Shown here one piece after another: positions 1 to 6,063 of a stretch of 9,192 bases of DNA; the stretch's first letter is position 1; every line of letters starts with the position of its first letter. The notes beneath the pieces are model-generated. The model did no database searches. It was not told where the DNA came from and worked only from the letters and a program-made list of their open reading frames with translations. Made by a program: the position numbers and the translations under genes. The DNA comes from a bacterium (GTDB lineage: Bacteria > UBP18 > UBA7526): assembly GCA_011049955.1 (NCBI GenBank), contig DRGV01000098.1, positions 1 through 9,192 of the forward strand, read 5' to 3'.

Positions 1-701
1 CCTGGGGAGAGGATCTAAACAATGGCTTCACTCTTGCGCTGCTCTTGAAGAAAACCCATGAGATAGAAGGTCTTAGGCGCATTAGATTGAGTTCTATAGA
101 ACCCAGGGATTTGAATGAGGAATTGATAGATAGAATTGCCCAGTTTTCCAAGGTCTGCCCTCATCTCCATATCCCCTTGCAGAGTGGAGATGATAAAATT
201 CTAAAAGTAATGAATCGGCCTTATGCCACTTTTTATTATCGAGATTTAATAGAGAAAATCAGGGGGAAAATGAAAGGGGTGGCAATTACCACTGATATTA
301 TGGTCGGCTTTCCAGGAGAAGAGAAAGAAGAATTTGAGAATACCTATGACTTTGCCAAAAAGATGAAGTTTGCTAAGATGCACGTCTTTAGATACTCTCC
401 TCGTCCCGGAACGCTTGCTGCTCAACTTAAAGGAAAGGTAGAGGAACAAGAGAGCAAGGAAAGGAGTGAAAGATTATTAGGGCTATCCTTAAAAATGCAA
501 GAAGAATTCAGTAGGCTATTTTTGGGTAAGACCTTAGAGGTTCTCGTTGAAAAGGGAAGAAGGAATAACTATTTGACTGGCCTCACCGATAACTATATTA
601 GAGTAGCCTTTAATGGTCCAGAGAACTTGGTAAATAAAATAGTTAAGGTAAAAATTGGTAAGATAAAGCAAGGATATGTCATAGGTATGTTAGCCAGTTG
701 A
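1..701 (+). CDS. mtaB: MtaB-type tRNA methylthiotransferase, 3' part (5' end off window)
   Basis: Members of this family are radical-SAM enzymes that convert t6A37 to ms2t6A37 in tRNAs decoding ANN codons. The reading frame is open from position 3 with no start, so about the last 230 residues are present. Visible hallmarks are RIRLSSIEP, the HIPLQSGDDKILKVMNRPY segment, TTDIMVGFPGEE and FRYSPRPGT, all typical of the MiaB/MtaB radical-SAM core. A C-terminal TRAM-like RNA-binding domain of about 60 residues ends in GYVIGML. The CxxxCxxC cluster motif would lie upstream and cannot be checked. A TTG at 45 could be read as a start, but the open frame continues upstream with conserved GEDL sequence, so it is internal. 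MtaB is preferred over MiaB or RimO because of the rpsU/yqeY neighbourhood and the sequence motifs; that subfamily choice is an inference. The stop codon lies inside the left arm of a quasi-palindrome. Confidence 0.9.
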   Translation, partial: WGEDLNNGFTLALLLKKTHEIEGLRRIRLSSIEPRDLNEELIDRIAQFSKVCPHLHIPLQSGDDKILKVMNRPYATFYYRDLIEKIRGKMKGVAITTDIMVGFPGEEKEEFENTYDFAKKMKFAKMHVFRYSPRPGTLAAQLKGKVEEQESKERSERLLGLSLKMQEEFSRLFLGKTLEVLVEKGRRNNYLTGLTDNYIRVAFNGPENLVNKIVKVKIGKIKQGYVIGMLAS

Positions 702-755
702 CCAGTTTGCCTGTTTACCAGTTTTGACTGGCTAACCGGGTAACCGGCTAACTGG
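694..755. repeat. Imperfect palindrome of CCAGTT/AACTGG motifs after mtaB
   Basis: The left arm 694-722 and right arm 727-755 are each 29 nt and match as inverted repeats at 21 of 29 positions around a 4-nt loop. The right arm is itself a run of near-identical units (CTAACCGG, GTAACCGG, CTAACTGG). The left arm overlaps the mtaB stop codon. There is no following T-run, so it is not a classical Rho-independent terminator, although the transcript could fold and protect or attenuate the mtaB mRNA. Confidence 0.6.
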
Positions 756-787
756 ATTAACAATAGGGAGATTAAAAGGAGACTATG

Positions 788-1132
788 ATGGAGGAGTGTC
801 TTTTCTGTAAGATCATAAAGAAGGAGATCTCGAGCGAGATAGTCTACGAGGATGATAGAATGATTGCTATAAAGGATATCAACCCTCAAGCACCGGTCCA
901 TCTTTTAATCATTCCCAAGAAACATATTTCGACTCTCTTAGATTTGGGTGAGGGAGAGAAGGAACTAATCGGCCACATCTATTTAGTGGCCAATAAATTA
1001 GCCAAAGAGAAGTCCACTGCCCAGTGTGGCTTCCGGGTAGTAGCCAACTGTGGTCCGGATTCTGGCCAGGAGGTCTTCCATATCCACTTCCATCTCTTGG
1101 GAGGAAGAAGGCTCGGCTGGCCCCCAGGTTAA
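788..1132 (+). CDS. HIT-family (HinT-like) nucleotide hydrolase
   Basis: The 114-residue product is a histidine-triad protein of the Hint branch, which hydrolyses purine nucleoside phosphoramidates and AMP-lysine type adducts (family knowledge). The triad HIHFH lies at residues 98-102, with H100 expected to be the AMP-accepting nucleophile. The N-terminal C4-x-x-C7 is the usual zinc-binding pair in bacterial HIT proteins. NCGPDSGQEVFHIHFHLLGG is the standard C-terminal signature, and the length is typical. An ATG at 785 is also in frame. The ATG at 788 is preferred because the AGGAG at 777-781 is 6 nt from it but only 3 nt from 785, and because the family usually begins close to the CxFC motif. 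It lies between mtaB and rpsU, an order seen in Clostridia and relatives. The biological substrate is not evident. Confidence 0.93.
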   Translation: MEECLFCKIIKKEISSEIVYEDDRMIAIKDINPQAPVHLLIIPKKHISTLLDLGEGEKELIGHIYLVANKLAKEKSTAQCGFRVVANCGPDSGQEVFHIHFHLLGGRRLGWPPG

Positions 1133-1160
1133 TAGAATGCGAAGCAATACGAATTCAGAA

Positions 1161-1242
1161 AGTTCGGAGTTAGGAGTTCGGAGTTGGGAGTCTCCGAACA
1201 CCGAACTCAAGCGAACCCGTAAGGGTGAGCGTGCTCCGAACT
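1161..1242. repeat. AGTTCGGAG / CTCCGAACT inverted repeat cluster upstream of rpsU
   Basis: AGTTCGGAG occurs at 1161-1169 and 1175-1183. Complementary copies are CTCCGAAC at 1192-1199, CCGAACT at 1201-1207 and CTCCGAACT at 1234-1242. The outermost pair is a perfect 9-bp inverted repeat enclosing the rest, so several alternative hairpins are possible. The cluster fills most of the 131-bp gap between the HIT gene and rpsU and ends just before the rpsU Shine-Dalgarno sequence. Confidence 0.7.
1211..1230 (+). promoter_or_regulatory. Small hairpin with GNRA tetraloop in the rpsU leader
   Basis: The stem is GC, then GA opposite GA, then ACCC paired with GGGT, closed by the tetraloop GTAA. GA opposite GA can form tandem sheared G-A pairs, and GTAA fits the stable GNRA class. 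It sits 13 nt before the strong AAGAAGGAGG Shine-Dalgarno at 1244-1253, so it lies in any rpsU leader transcribed from upstream. A regulatory role is inference only. Confidence 0.4.
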
Positions 1243-1263
1243 AAAGAAGGAGGTGTTTATTGA

Positions 1264-1518
1264 ATGGCGAAGATAGAAGTAAGAGAGCATGAATCCATTG
1301 AAGAGGCCCTGAGGAGATTTAAAAGAGCACTCCAGAGATCGGGCATTCTCTCTGAGGCAAAGAAGAGAAGGCATTACGAGAAGCCTTCTGAAAAGAAAAG
1401 GAGAAAGAGGATCGAGGCTGAGAAGCGCAGGAGAAAAAGGCTTGCTCGAGCACGGAGAGGAAGAATAGAAAGAGGAAGAGGGACGGGAAGAGGAGCAGGA
1501 GGAAGAGGGAGAAGATGA
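1264..1518 (+). CDS. rpsU: 30S ribosomal protein bS21, with extended Arg/Gly tail
   Basis: bS21 sits on the 30S platform and helps initiation by acting near the anti-Shine-Dalgarno helix (family knowledge). Residues 1-60 show the family pattern: ESIEEALRRFKRAL, SGIL, RRHYEKPSEKKRRKR, then a basic helix. At 84 residues it is longer than the usual 58-71. From about residue 62 the tail is almost only Arg and Gly (RGRIERGRGTGRGAGGRGRR). The start is secure: ATG 1264 follows AAGAAGGAGG at 1244-1253. The stop overlaps the yqeY start in an ATGA at 1515-1518, so the two genes are probably translationally coupled. The DNA coding the tail is a purine-only-like run that also supplies the yqeY ribosome binding site. 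Confidence 0.95.
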   Translation: MAKIEVREHESIEEALRRFKRALQRSGILSEAKKRRHYEKPSEKKRRKRIEAEKRRRKRLARARRGRIERGRGTGRGAGGRGRR

Positions 1519-1988
1519 ATCTAAAGGAGAAGTTGAATGAGGATATGAGGAAGGCCTTAAGAGAAAAGGATACCTTGAGGCTCTCCACCATTCGCCTCCT
1601 CTTAGCAGCGATTAAAAACCTGGAGATTGCTAAGGGGAAGGATAAGGAACTGAAAGAGTCTGATTTCATAGGGGCCTTAAGCTCTGAAACCAAGAAGAGA
1701 AAAGAGGCTATCGAAGGATATAAGAAGGGCAAGAGAGAAGAACTGGTGGAGAAAGAAACGAGAGAACTTGAGATTATCAAGGAATATTTGCCCGAAGAAC
1801 TTTCTCCAGAGGAACTGGGAAGAATAATAGAAGAGACCATTGAAGAAGTGGGCGCCAAGGATCCCAAGGATATGGGAAAGGTAATGGGCGCTGTCATGGT
1901 AAAGGTTAAGGGAAGGGCAGAAGGCAAGGTAATCAGTCAGCTAGTCAAAGAAAAACTTACAAAACACGAATCTATGCAAAATGATTAA
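1515..1988 (+). CDS. yqeY: YqeY / GatB-YqeY domain protein
   Basis: This 157-residue protein contains the tRNA-binding helical domain that also forms the C-terminus of GatB in the Glu/Asp-tRNA amidotransferase. Stand-alone YqeY has no firmly established biochemical role. Signatures along the protein are RLSTIRLLLAAIKNLEI (about residues 22-38), a Lys/Glu-rich helix with EAIEGYKKGKREEL, ELEIIKEYLPEELSPEEL, and the conserved end DMGKVMGAVMVKVKGRAEGK. Length is close to the usual 145-150. It overlaps rpsU by 4 nt and has GGGAG at 1507-1511 as its ribosome binding site within the rpsU tail. rpsU-yqeY is one of the most stable gene pairs in bacteria. Confidence 0.94.
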   Translation: MNLKEKLNEDMRKALREKDTLRLSTIRLLLAAIKNLEIAKGKDKELKESDFIGALSSETKKRKEAIEGYKKGKREELVEKETRELEIIKEYLPEELSPEELGRIIEETIEEVGAKDPKDMGKVMGAVMVKVKGRAEGKVISQLVKEKLTKHESMQND

Positions 1989-2114
1989 GCACCAAATTAC
2001 AAATCACAAACCACAAACAATATACAATGACCAAATGACCCAAATCACAAACACGGATTTTAAAGATTAAATAACTTAGTGTTTAATAAAACTGTAAACT
2101 GGTTACTGTAAACT
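1989..2114. repeat. AC-rich CAAAT/CACAAA repeat and ACTGTAAACT direct repeat
   Basis: After the yqeY stop the spacer is made of short A/C-rich words such as CACAAAC, ATGACC and CCAAAT. The 19-mer caaattacaaatcacaaac at about 1994-2012 recurs exactly downstream of rpoD in the longer palindromic element at 7790-7916, so the two are related copies. Further on, ACTGTAAACT is repeated at 2091-2100 and 2105-2114. No coding potential or clear promoter was seen. Confidence 0.6.
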
Positions 2115-2131
2115 CCCGAACAGAGTGAGGG
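2115..2131 (+). promoter_or_regulatory. Mini-hairpin enclosing the cvpA ribosome binding site
   Basis: CCC (2115-2117) pairs with GGG (2129-2131), GA lies opposite GA, and AC pairs with GT around the loop AGA. The 3' side, GTGAGGG at 2125-2131, is the only Shine-Dalgarno-like sequence before the cvpA ATG at 2135, so folding would mask it. The stem is short and its stability is uncertain. It shares the symmetric GA/GA internal loop with the hairpins at 1211-1230 and 7917-7954. Confidence 0.3.
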
Positions 2132-2134
2132 TAA

Positions 2135-2803
2135 ATGAATTGGCTGGATGGAATAATCATTATTGCTTTGGCCTATGGCTTGATCAGAGGACTATTCAAG
2201 GGCTTCTTCAGAGAGGTCTTTCAGTTACTGGGGATTGTTTTGGCGGCTATCATTGCCTTCCATTACTTCAAGGCCTTGGGAAATTACCTGGTAAGCCTCT
2301 TTAACTGGCCGGTTATGGTAGCCAACGGCGTTGGATTTCTTCTAATCTCTTTAGTTGTTGCTGGAGTCTGCTATCTTTTAGGCCTCTTCTTGCGCCGGGC
2401 AACCAGATTCTTGGCTATAAGGTGGTTAGACATTATCGGAGGCGGAGGATTTGGAGTCCTGAAACTGGCTCTTATCGTAAGCCTCCTCCTTAATGTCGCT
2501 CTCATTTTTTCTTCAGGCTTTCCCAGCATACAGGAGGGATTAGAGAGAGAGTTCAATAAGGCAATTCTGGCGGAACCAGTAAGAAGCTTGGCTCCTGCGA
2601 TACTGAAAATCTTTCCTGGAAAGTATTCCTTCGATTTTCAGGCCTTATTTAAGAAGGCCTCCAAAACTAAAGAGGAAATACAAACAAGAGCCGGGGAATA
2701 CAAAAAGGGCAAAGAGATGATTGAAGAGGCCAAGAAGAAAATAGAGAACCTGCCCAAAGAATATAAGAAAGTAGAGAAAAAGCTTGGAGAAGTTTTAAAA
2801 TAA
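2135..2803 (+). CDS. CvpA family membrane protein
   Basis: The 222-residue product has four hydrophobic segments at about residues 4-20, 29-48, 60-86 and 104-127, the CvpA-domain layout. The family signature appears as WLDIIGGGGFGVLK (97-110), and ...LAEPVRSLAPAILK (145-158) is the usual conserved end of the domain. Residues 175-222 form a Lys/Glu-rich tail, probably a cytoplasmic coiled coil. E. coli CvpA is linked to colicin V production and envelope homeostasis, but the molecular activity is unresolved. The ATG follows GTGAGGG with a 3-nt gap, a rather tight spacing. It sits between yqeY and the nif3-like/dnaG genes. Confidence 0.87.
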   Translation: MNWLDGIIIIALAYGLIRGLFKGFFREVFQLLGIVLAAIIAFHYFKALGNYLVSLFNWPVMVANGVGFLLISLVVAGVCYLLGLFLRRATRFLAIRWLDIIGGGGFGVLKLALIVSLLLNVALIFSSGFPSIQEGLEREFNKAILAEPVRSLAPAILKIFPGKYSFDFQALFKKASKTKEEIQTRAGEYKKGKEMIEEAKKKIENLPKEYKKVEKKLGEVLK

Positions 2804-3029
2804 CGGCGCGCTTCGCTTGCCCCGTTTCTGTCTAGCGACAGATAACGGCGCGCTTTGCTCTCCGCCGTCTAATTGAAATTACAACGGCGCGCTTCGCTCT
2901 CCGCCGTCTAATTGAAATTACAACGGCGCGCTTCGCTTGCCCCGTTTCTGTCTAGCGACAGATAACGGCGCGCTTCGCTCTCCGCCGTCTAATTGAAATT
3001 ACAACGGCGCGCTTTGCTCTCCGCCGTCT
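2802..3029. repeat. Tandem hairpin-unit array, 120-bp higher-order repeat
   Basis: Six units each begin AACGGCGCGCTTYGCT. Type A (42 bp; 2802-2843 and 2922-2963) carries a perfect TCTGTC/GACAGA hairpin with loop TAGC. Type B (39 bp; 2844-2882, 2883-2921, 2964-3002, and a truncated copy from 3003 to 3029) carries ACGGCG paired with CGCCGT and then an AT-rich linker. The order is A-B-B-A-B-B, so a 120-bp block is duplicated. The only differences between type B copies are C/T at one position in the CGCTTYGCT core. The array begins immediately at the cvpA stop codon (2801-2803). Both the GC-rich hairpins and the position argue for a REP-like or bacterial interspersed element. It holds no ORF. Confidence 0.9.
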
Positions 3030-3081
3030 TTTACTTATTAAAATTCCGGTACCTTAAAATAGAAAAAGGAGGTCTAACGGG

Positions 3082-4041
3082 ATGAAGCTAGAAAAAATCT
3101 ATAGATTGGCAGTGGAAAAAGGAATGGCAAATGATCCCCGGGGGAAGAGAGAGGTAGAGAAGGTCCTGAAGAGAATAAGGAAAGAGTATGATAAATCATC
3201 AAAAGAAGAGAAGAGGGACTTCGATCTGGAAAAACTTACCCATCCCTATAGTGATACCAGGATACTCTATGGAGATCCGAATGGGGAGGTGAAGACCCTC
3301 CTGGCCGGAATAGATATTGGGGAGGGGGAACTCCTCTTAGCGGATAGATTGCGCGCTCAGGGAAAGAAGATAGACCTATCCCTCTCCCATCACCCTGCGG
3401 GGAGGGCCTATGCCTCTTTCTATGAGGTAATGGGGATGCAGGCCCAGATCCTATCCCAGTATGGCATTCCGATCAATGTGGCCGAGGATCTATTGGAACC
3501 CAGGATAAAGGAGGTGGAGAGGAAGGTCCTTCCGGTCAATCATATGAGGGCTGTGGATATGGCCAGGCTTCTGGATATCCCGTTCCTATGTATCCATACC
3601 CCAGCAGATAACATGGTGGCCACCTATTTGAAGAGGATTATGGATAAAGAGAAGCCAGATACTGTGGAAGAGGTGATGGAGATCCTAAAAAGAATCCCAG
3701 AATATAAAGAATCCTTCAGGAACAATGCCGGCCCCAAAGTGATCATCGGAAAGAAGGGAAGGAGCGCCGGAAAGATATTTGTCGATATGACCGGAGGAAC
3801 AGAAGGGTCAGAGAAAATATTTGAAAAACTCTCTACGGCCGGGGTGGGAACCATTGTGGGCATGCATATCTCTGAGAAGCACTATAAAGAGGCGGAGAAG
3901 CATCACATCAATATCATCGTTGCCGGCCATATGGCAAGCGACACCTTGGGGTTGAACCTTTTGCTCGATGAGATAGAGAAGAAGGAAAGACTGAAGATTA
4001 TTCCTTGTTCCGGATTCAGAAGATACAAACACAAGAAATAA
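3082..4041 (+). CDS. NIF3-like (NGG1-interacting factor 3 / DUF34) protein
   Basis: The 319-residue product is recognised as a divergent NIF3 relative. NIF3/DUF34 proteins are metal-binding and widespread, with no settled function. Supporting motifs are LLAGIDIG (73-80), SHHPAGRAY (102-110), CIHTPADN (170-177), GMHISEKHY (260-268) and AGHMASDTLGLN (281-292). H103/H104, H172, H283 and D287 are plausible metal ligands. About 70 N-terminal residues are helical, Lys/Glu-rich and not part of the core. The start is well supported: AAAAAGGAGG at 3063-3072 lies 9 nt upstream of ATG 3082. In Firmicutes a nif3 gene commonly lies near sigA, so its place next to dnaG-rpoD fits, though this protein differs from the classical hexameric form. 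An unrelated metallohydrolase is the main alternative. Confidence 0.7.
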   Translation: MKLEKIYRLAVEKGMANDPRGKREVEKVLKRIRKEYDKSSKEEKRDFDLEKLTHPYSDTRILYGDPNGEVKTLLAGIDIGEGELLLADRLRAQGKKIDLSLSHHPAGRAYASFYEVMGMQAQILSQYGIPINVAEDLLEPRIKEVERKVLPVNHMRAVDMARLLDIPFLCIHTPADNMVATYLKRIMDKEKPDTVEEVMEILKRIPEYKESFRNNAGPKVIIGKKGRSAGKIFVDMTGGTEGSEKIFEKLSTAGVGTIVGMHISEKHYKEAEKHHINIIVAGHMASDTLGLNLLLDEIEKKERLKIIPCSGFRRYKHKK

Positions 4042-4066
4042 CTGGCTTCAGGCCACAAGTTGTAGA

Positions 4067-4191
4067 TTACGTCAAACGGTTGCGGTTACGCAACTCGTTA
4101 CGGCCATCGTCAAACGTTTTTCGTGAAAAGACGCAACCGATAGACGTAAGACGAAACGAGCAGCGCAACCCATCAACGTATAACGAAAAAC
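4067..4191. repeat. ACG/CGT-rich nested inverted repeat before dnaG
   Basis: Arms 4067-4084 and 4132-4149 match as TTACGTC and CGGTTGCG against CGCAACCG and GACGTAA, 15 of 18 paired with a central 3x3 mismatch, spaced by 47 nt. Inside the left arm, GTTGCG (4079-4084) alternatively pairs with CGCAAC (4089-4094) around GTTA. A further pair is GTTTTTCGT (4116-4124) with ACGAAAAAC (4183-4191). It fills the gap between the NIF3-like gene and dnaG. A 65-codon open frame through it has repeat-like composition and no ribosome binding site. Confidence 0.75.
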
Positions 4192-4217
4192 AAATTTTCT
4201 AATATTAGGTGAAAAGG

Positions 4218-5969
4218 ATGAATGGCAGGATTTCTGATGCTCTCTTAGATAGAATCCGGGAGGCGAATGATATCGTCTCTGTCATCGGGGACTATGCGGT
4301 ATTGAGGAAGACGGGAAGAAACTTCAAGGCATTATGCCCCTTCCATACCGAGAAAACCCCCTCCTTTATAGTCAGTCCGGAGAAGCAGATCTTCCATTGT
4401 TTTGGCTGTTCCATCGGGGGAAATGTCTTCAACTTCTTAATGAAGTATGAGAATATCTCATTCCCCGAAGCGGTGAGGAGGTTAGCCAAGAAGGCCGGGA
4501 TTCCCCTACCCATGGCGACCAGGGAAGAGGGGGTCCGTGTCCAGGAGAAGGAGAGGTTATATAGGGTAAATAGCATAGCTGCTGATTACTTCTCTAATTC
4601 CCTGGTAGATACTCCTTCAGGAAAGAGGGCCCTTGAGTATCTCAGGGAACGGGGACTGGCAAGAGAGACCATGGAGAAGTTTAGGTTGGGTTATGCCCCT
4701 TCCTCCTGGGATGAGCTCCTATCCCAGCTCAAGGAGAAAGGCTTCAGTAGAGAATTATTGATAAAAGGAGGTCTTTTAACCTCTCAGGGAAAGCCTTACT
4801 TTTGGAGTCGAATCATCTTCCCCATCCTTGATACCCAGGATCGGGTAGTGGGATTTGGGGGAAGGATCTTAGGGAAAGGGGAACCGAAGTACCTCAACTC
4901 CCCCCAGACTCCAATCTATGATAAGGGAAGAATACTATATGGATTAAACTTTAGCAAAGAAGCCATTCGCTCTAAGGAGGGGGCGGTCGTTGTTGAGGGC
5001 TATATGGACGTCATCCTGCCTCATCAGGAAGGATTTCAGAATTTTATTGCCTCTATGGGAACCTCCCTGACTACGGGACAGGTCTATCTTCTGAAAAGGT
5101 TCTCCCCTCAGGTTACCATGCTCTATGATGCTGATGCTGCTGGGGTTCAAGCCACCCTAAGGGGTCTAGATCTCTTCTTAGAGCAGGGGGTAAAGGTAAA
5201 GGTGATCTCTCTCTCTAAAGGTTATGACCCGGATACCTTCATTCAGGATAAGGGCCGGGAGGCCTTCTCTAGGCTCTTGTCCCAGGCACTTCCTCTAATT
5301 GAGTGGCGTTTTCAGCTGGCTAAGAGTAGGTTCGATATTAAAACCATAGAGGGAAAAATTGCTATAGCGGAGGATCTTCTTCCCACCATAGCCAAAGAGA
5401 GGAATCTCATCCGCCAGAGGGAAGAGATAAAGCAGCTCTCCCAAGAGCTCTCCTTAGAGGAGGAGATCCTCTGGATAGAATTGAAGAAGATAAAAAGCGG
5501 CCGTCCTTTTTCAAAAGAGGCCCTTAAAGTAGGCTCTCAACCCTCAGACCTTCTCCGCAAAGCAGAGGCCTCCCTCATCCAACTCCTTCTGCAAGATGAG
5601 AGCCTCGTTTCTTTAGTACAGGAGAAGCTCGGTCCGGATGATTTCATCCACCCAGAGTATAGAAGGATTGCCCAGGCAATCTTCGATTTAAGCACCAGAG
5701 AAAAATCCCTCTCCCCGGCTAAAATAATGGACCAGTTAAAGAACGAGAGTTTGAGCCAGATGGTTACTTCCCTTCTTATGGAGAAGAGAGAGTATCCCAG
5801 AAAAGAGAGGGCACTCAATGATCTCATAAAGACCATTAAAGACAATAAGTTAAAGTTGGAATATCAGAGATTAGAGAAAGAGATAAGAGAGGTTCTGGAG
5901 AGGAAGGGAGCTATCAACCAAGAGAAGAGGACGCGTTATCTGGAACTTTTGAAATACTTCCGCGGCTAA
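4218..5969 (+). CDS. dnaG: DNA primase DnaG
   Basis: DnaG makes the RNA primers for replication at the fork, docking on DnaB helicase. From ATG 4218 the protein has 583 residues, a normal length. The N-terminal zinc-binding domain has C40-x-x-H43 and C61-x-x-C64. The polymerase core includes EPKYLNSPQTPIY (about 222-234). The TOPRIM fold shows EGYMD (260-264), DADAAG (304-309) and GYDPDT (335-340), which hold the catalytic acidic residues. The last 150 residues are the helical helicase-binding region. A GTG at 4209 is in frame but has no ribosome binding site, whereas AGGTGA at 4207-4212 lies 5 nt before ATG 4218, so the latter is preferred. It is followed by rpoD after 94 nt, the classic macromolecular-synthesis pair. 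Confidence 0.97.
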   Translation: MNGRISDALLDRIREANDIVSVIGDYAVLRKTGRNFKALCPFHTEKTPSFIVSPEKQIFHCFGCSIGGNVFNFLMKYENISFPEAVRRLAKKAGIPLPMATREEGVRVQEKERLYRVNSIAADYFSNSLVDTPSGKRALEYLRERGLARETMEKFRLGYAPSSWDELLSQLKEKGFSRELLIKGGLLTSQGKPYFWSRIIFPILDTQDRVVGFGGRILGKGEPKYLNSPQTPIYDKGRILYGLNFSKEAIRSKEGAVVVEGYMDVILPHQEGFQNFIASMGTSLTTGQVYLLKRFSPQVTMLYDADAAGVQATLRGLDLFLEQGVKVKVISLSKGYDPDTFIQDKGREAFSRLLSQALPLIEWRFQLAKSRFDIKTIEGKIAIAEDLLPTIAKERNLIRQREEIKQLSQELSLEEEILWIELKKIKSGRPFSKEALKVGSQPSDLLRKAEASLIQLLLQDESLVSLVQEKLGPDDFIHPEYRRIAQAIFDLSTREKSLSPAKIMDQLKNESLSQMVTSLLMEKREYPRKERALNDLIKTIKDNKLKLEYQRLEKEIREVLERKGAINQEKRTRYLELLKYFRG

Positions 5970-6050
5970 AACCACAAAGGCACAAAAGGGAAACCAAAAC
6001 CACAAAAAATTTTAGCGCTTTTGTTTCAAATTTTGCGTTTTAGCGGTTGC
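5970..6050. repeat. ACCACAAAG-type quasi-palindrome between dnaG and rpoD
   Basis: The left side is built from ACCACAAAGG, CACAAAAGGG and CCAAAACCAC. The right side read on the - strand gives AACCGCTAAAACGC followed by AAAATTTGAAAC, so the spacer is an imperfect inverted repeat centred near 6010. The right side also has internal direct repetition (TTTTAGCG at 6010-6017 and again at 6038-6045). The rpoD ribosome binding site AGGGGGAG follows at 6053-6060. Confidence 0.5.
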
Positions 6051-6063
6051 AAAGGGGGAGAAC

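Noticed and set aside
694..755. Rho-independent terminator after mtaB
   Set aside because: The stem is imperfect over 29 bp and no T-run follows.
1319..1927. 202-codon open frame on - strand over rpsU and yqeY
   Set aside because: Its Ser/Phe/Leu-rich product is the antisense of purine-rich Lys/Glu/Arg coding DNA. Two well-recognised genes occupy the other strand.
2802..3029. CRISPR array
   Set aside because: Units are contiguous, and the segments between cores are themselves repeated in two types instead of unique spacers. No cas gene is present.
3030..3060. Promoter for the NIF3-like gene (TTACTT ... TAAAAT)
   Set aside because: Spacing of 18 nt is acceptable, but both hexamers are weak and AT-rich matches occur easily here, so it is not listed.
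4005..4202. 65-codon open frame on + strand before dnaG
   Set aside because: It begins inside the NIF3-like gene and otherwise runs through the ACG/CGT inverted repeat. It has no ribosome binding site or recognisable protein features.
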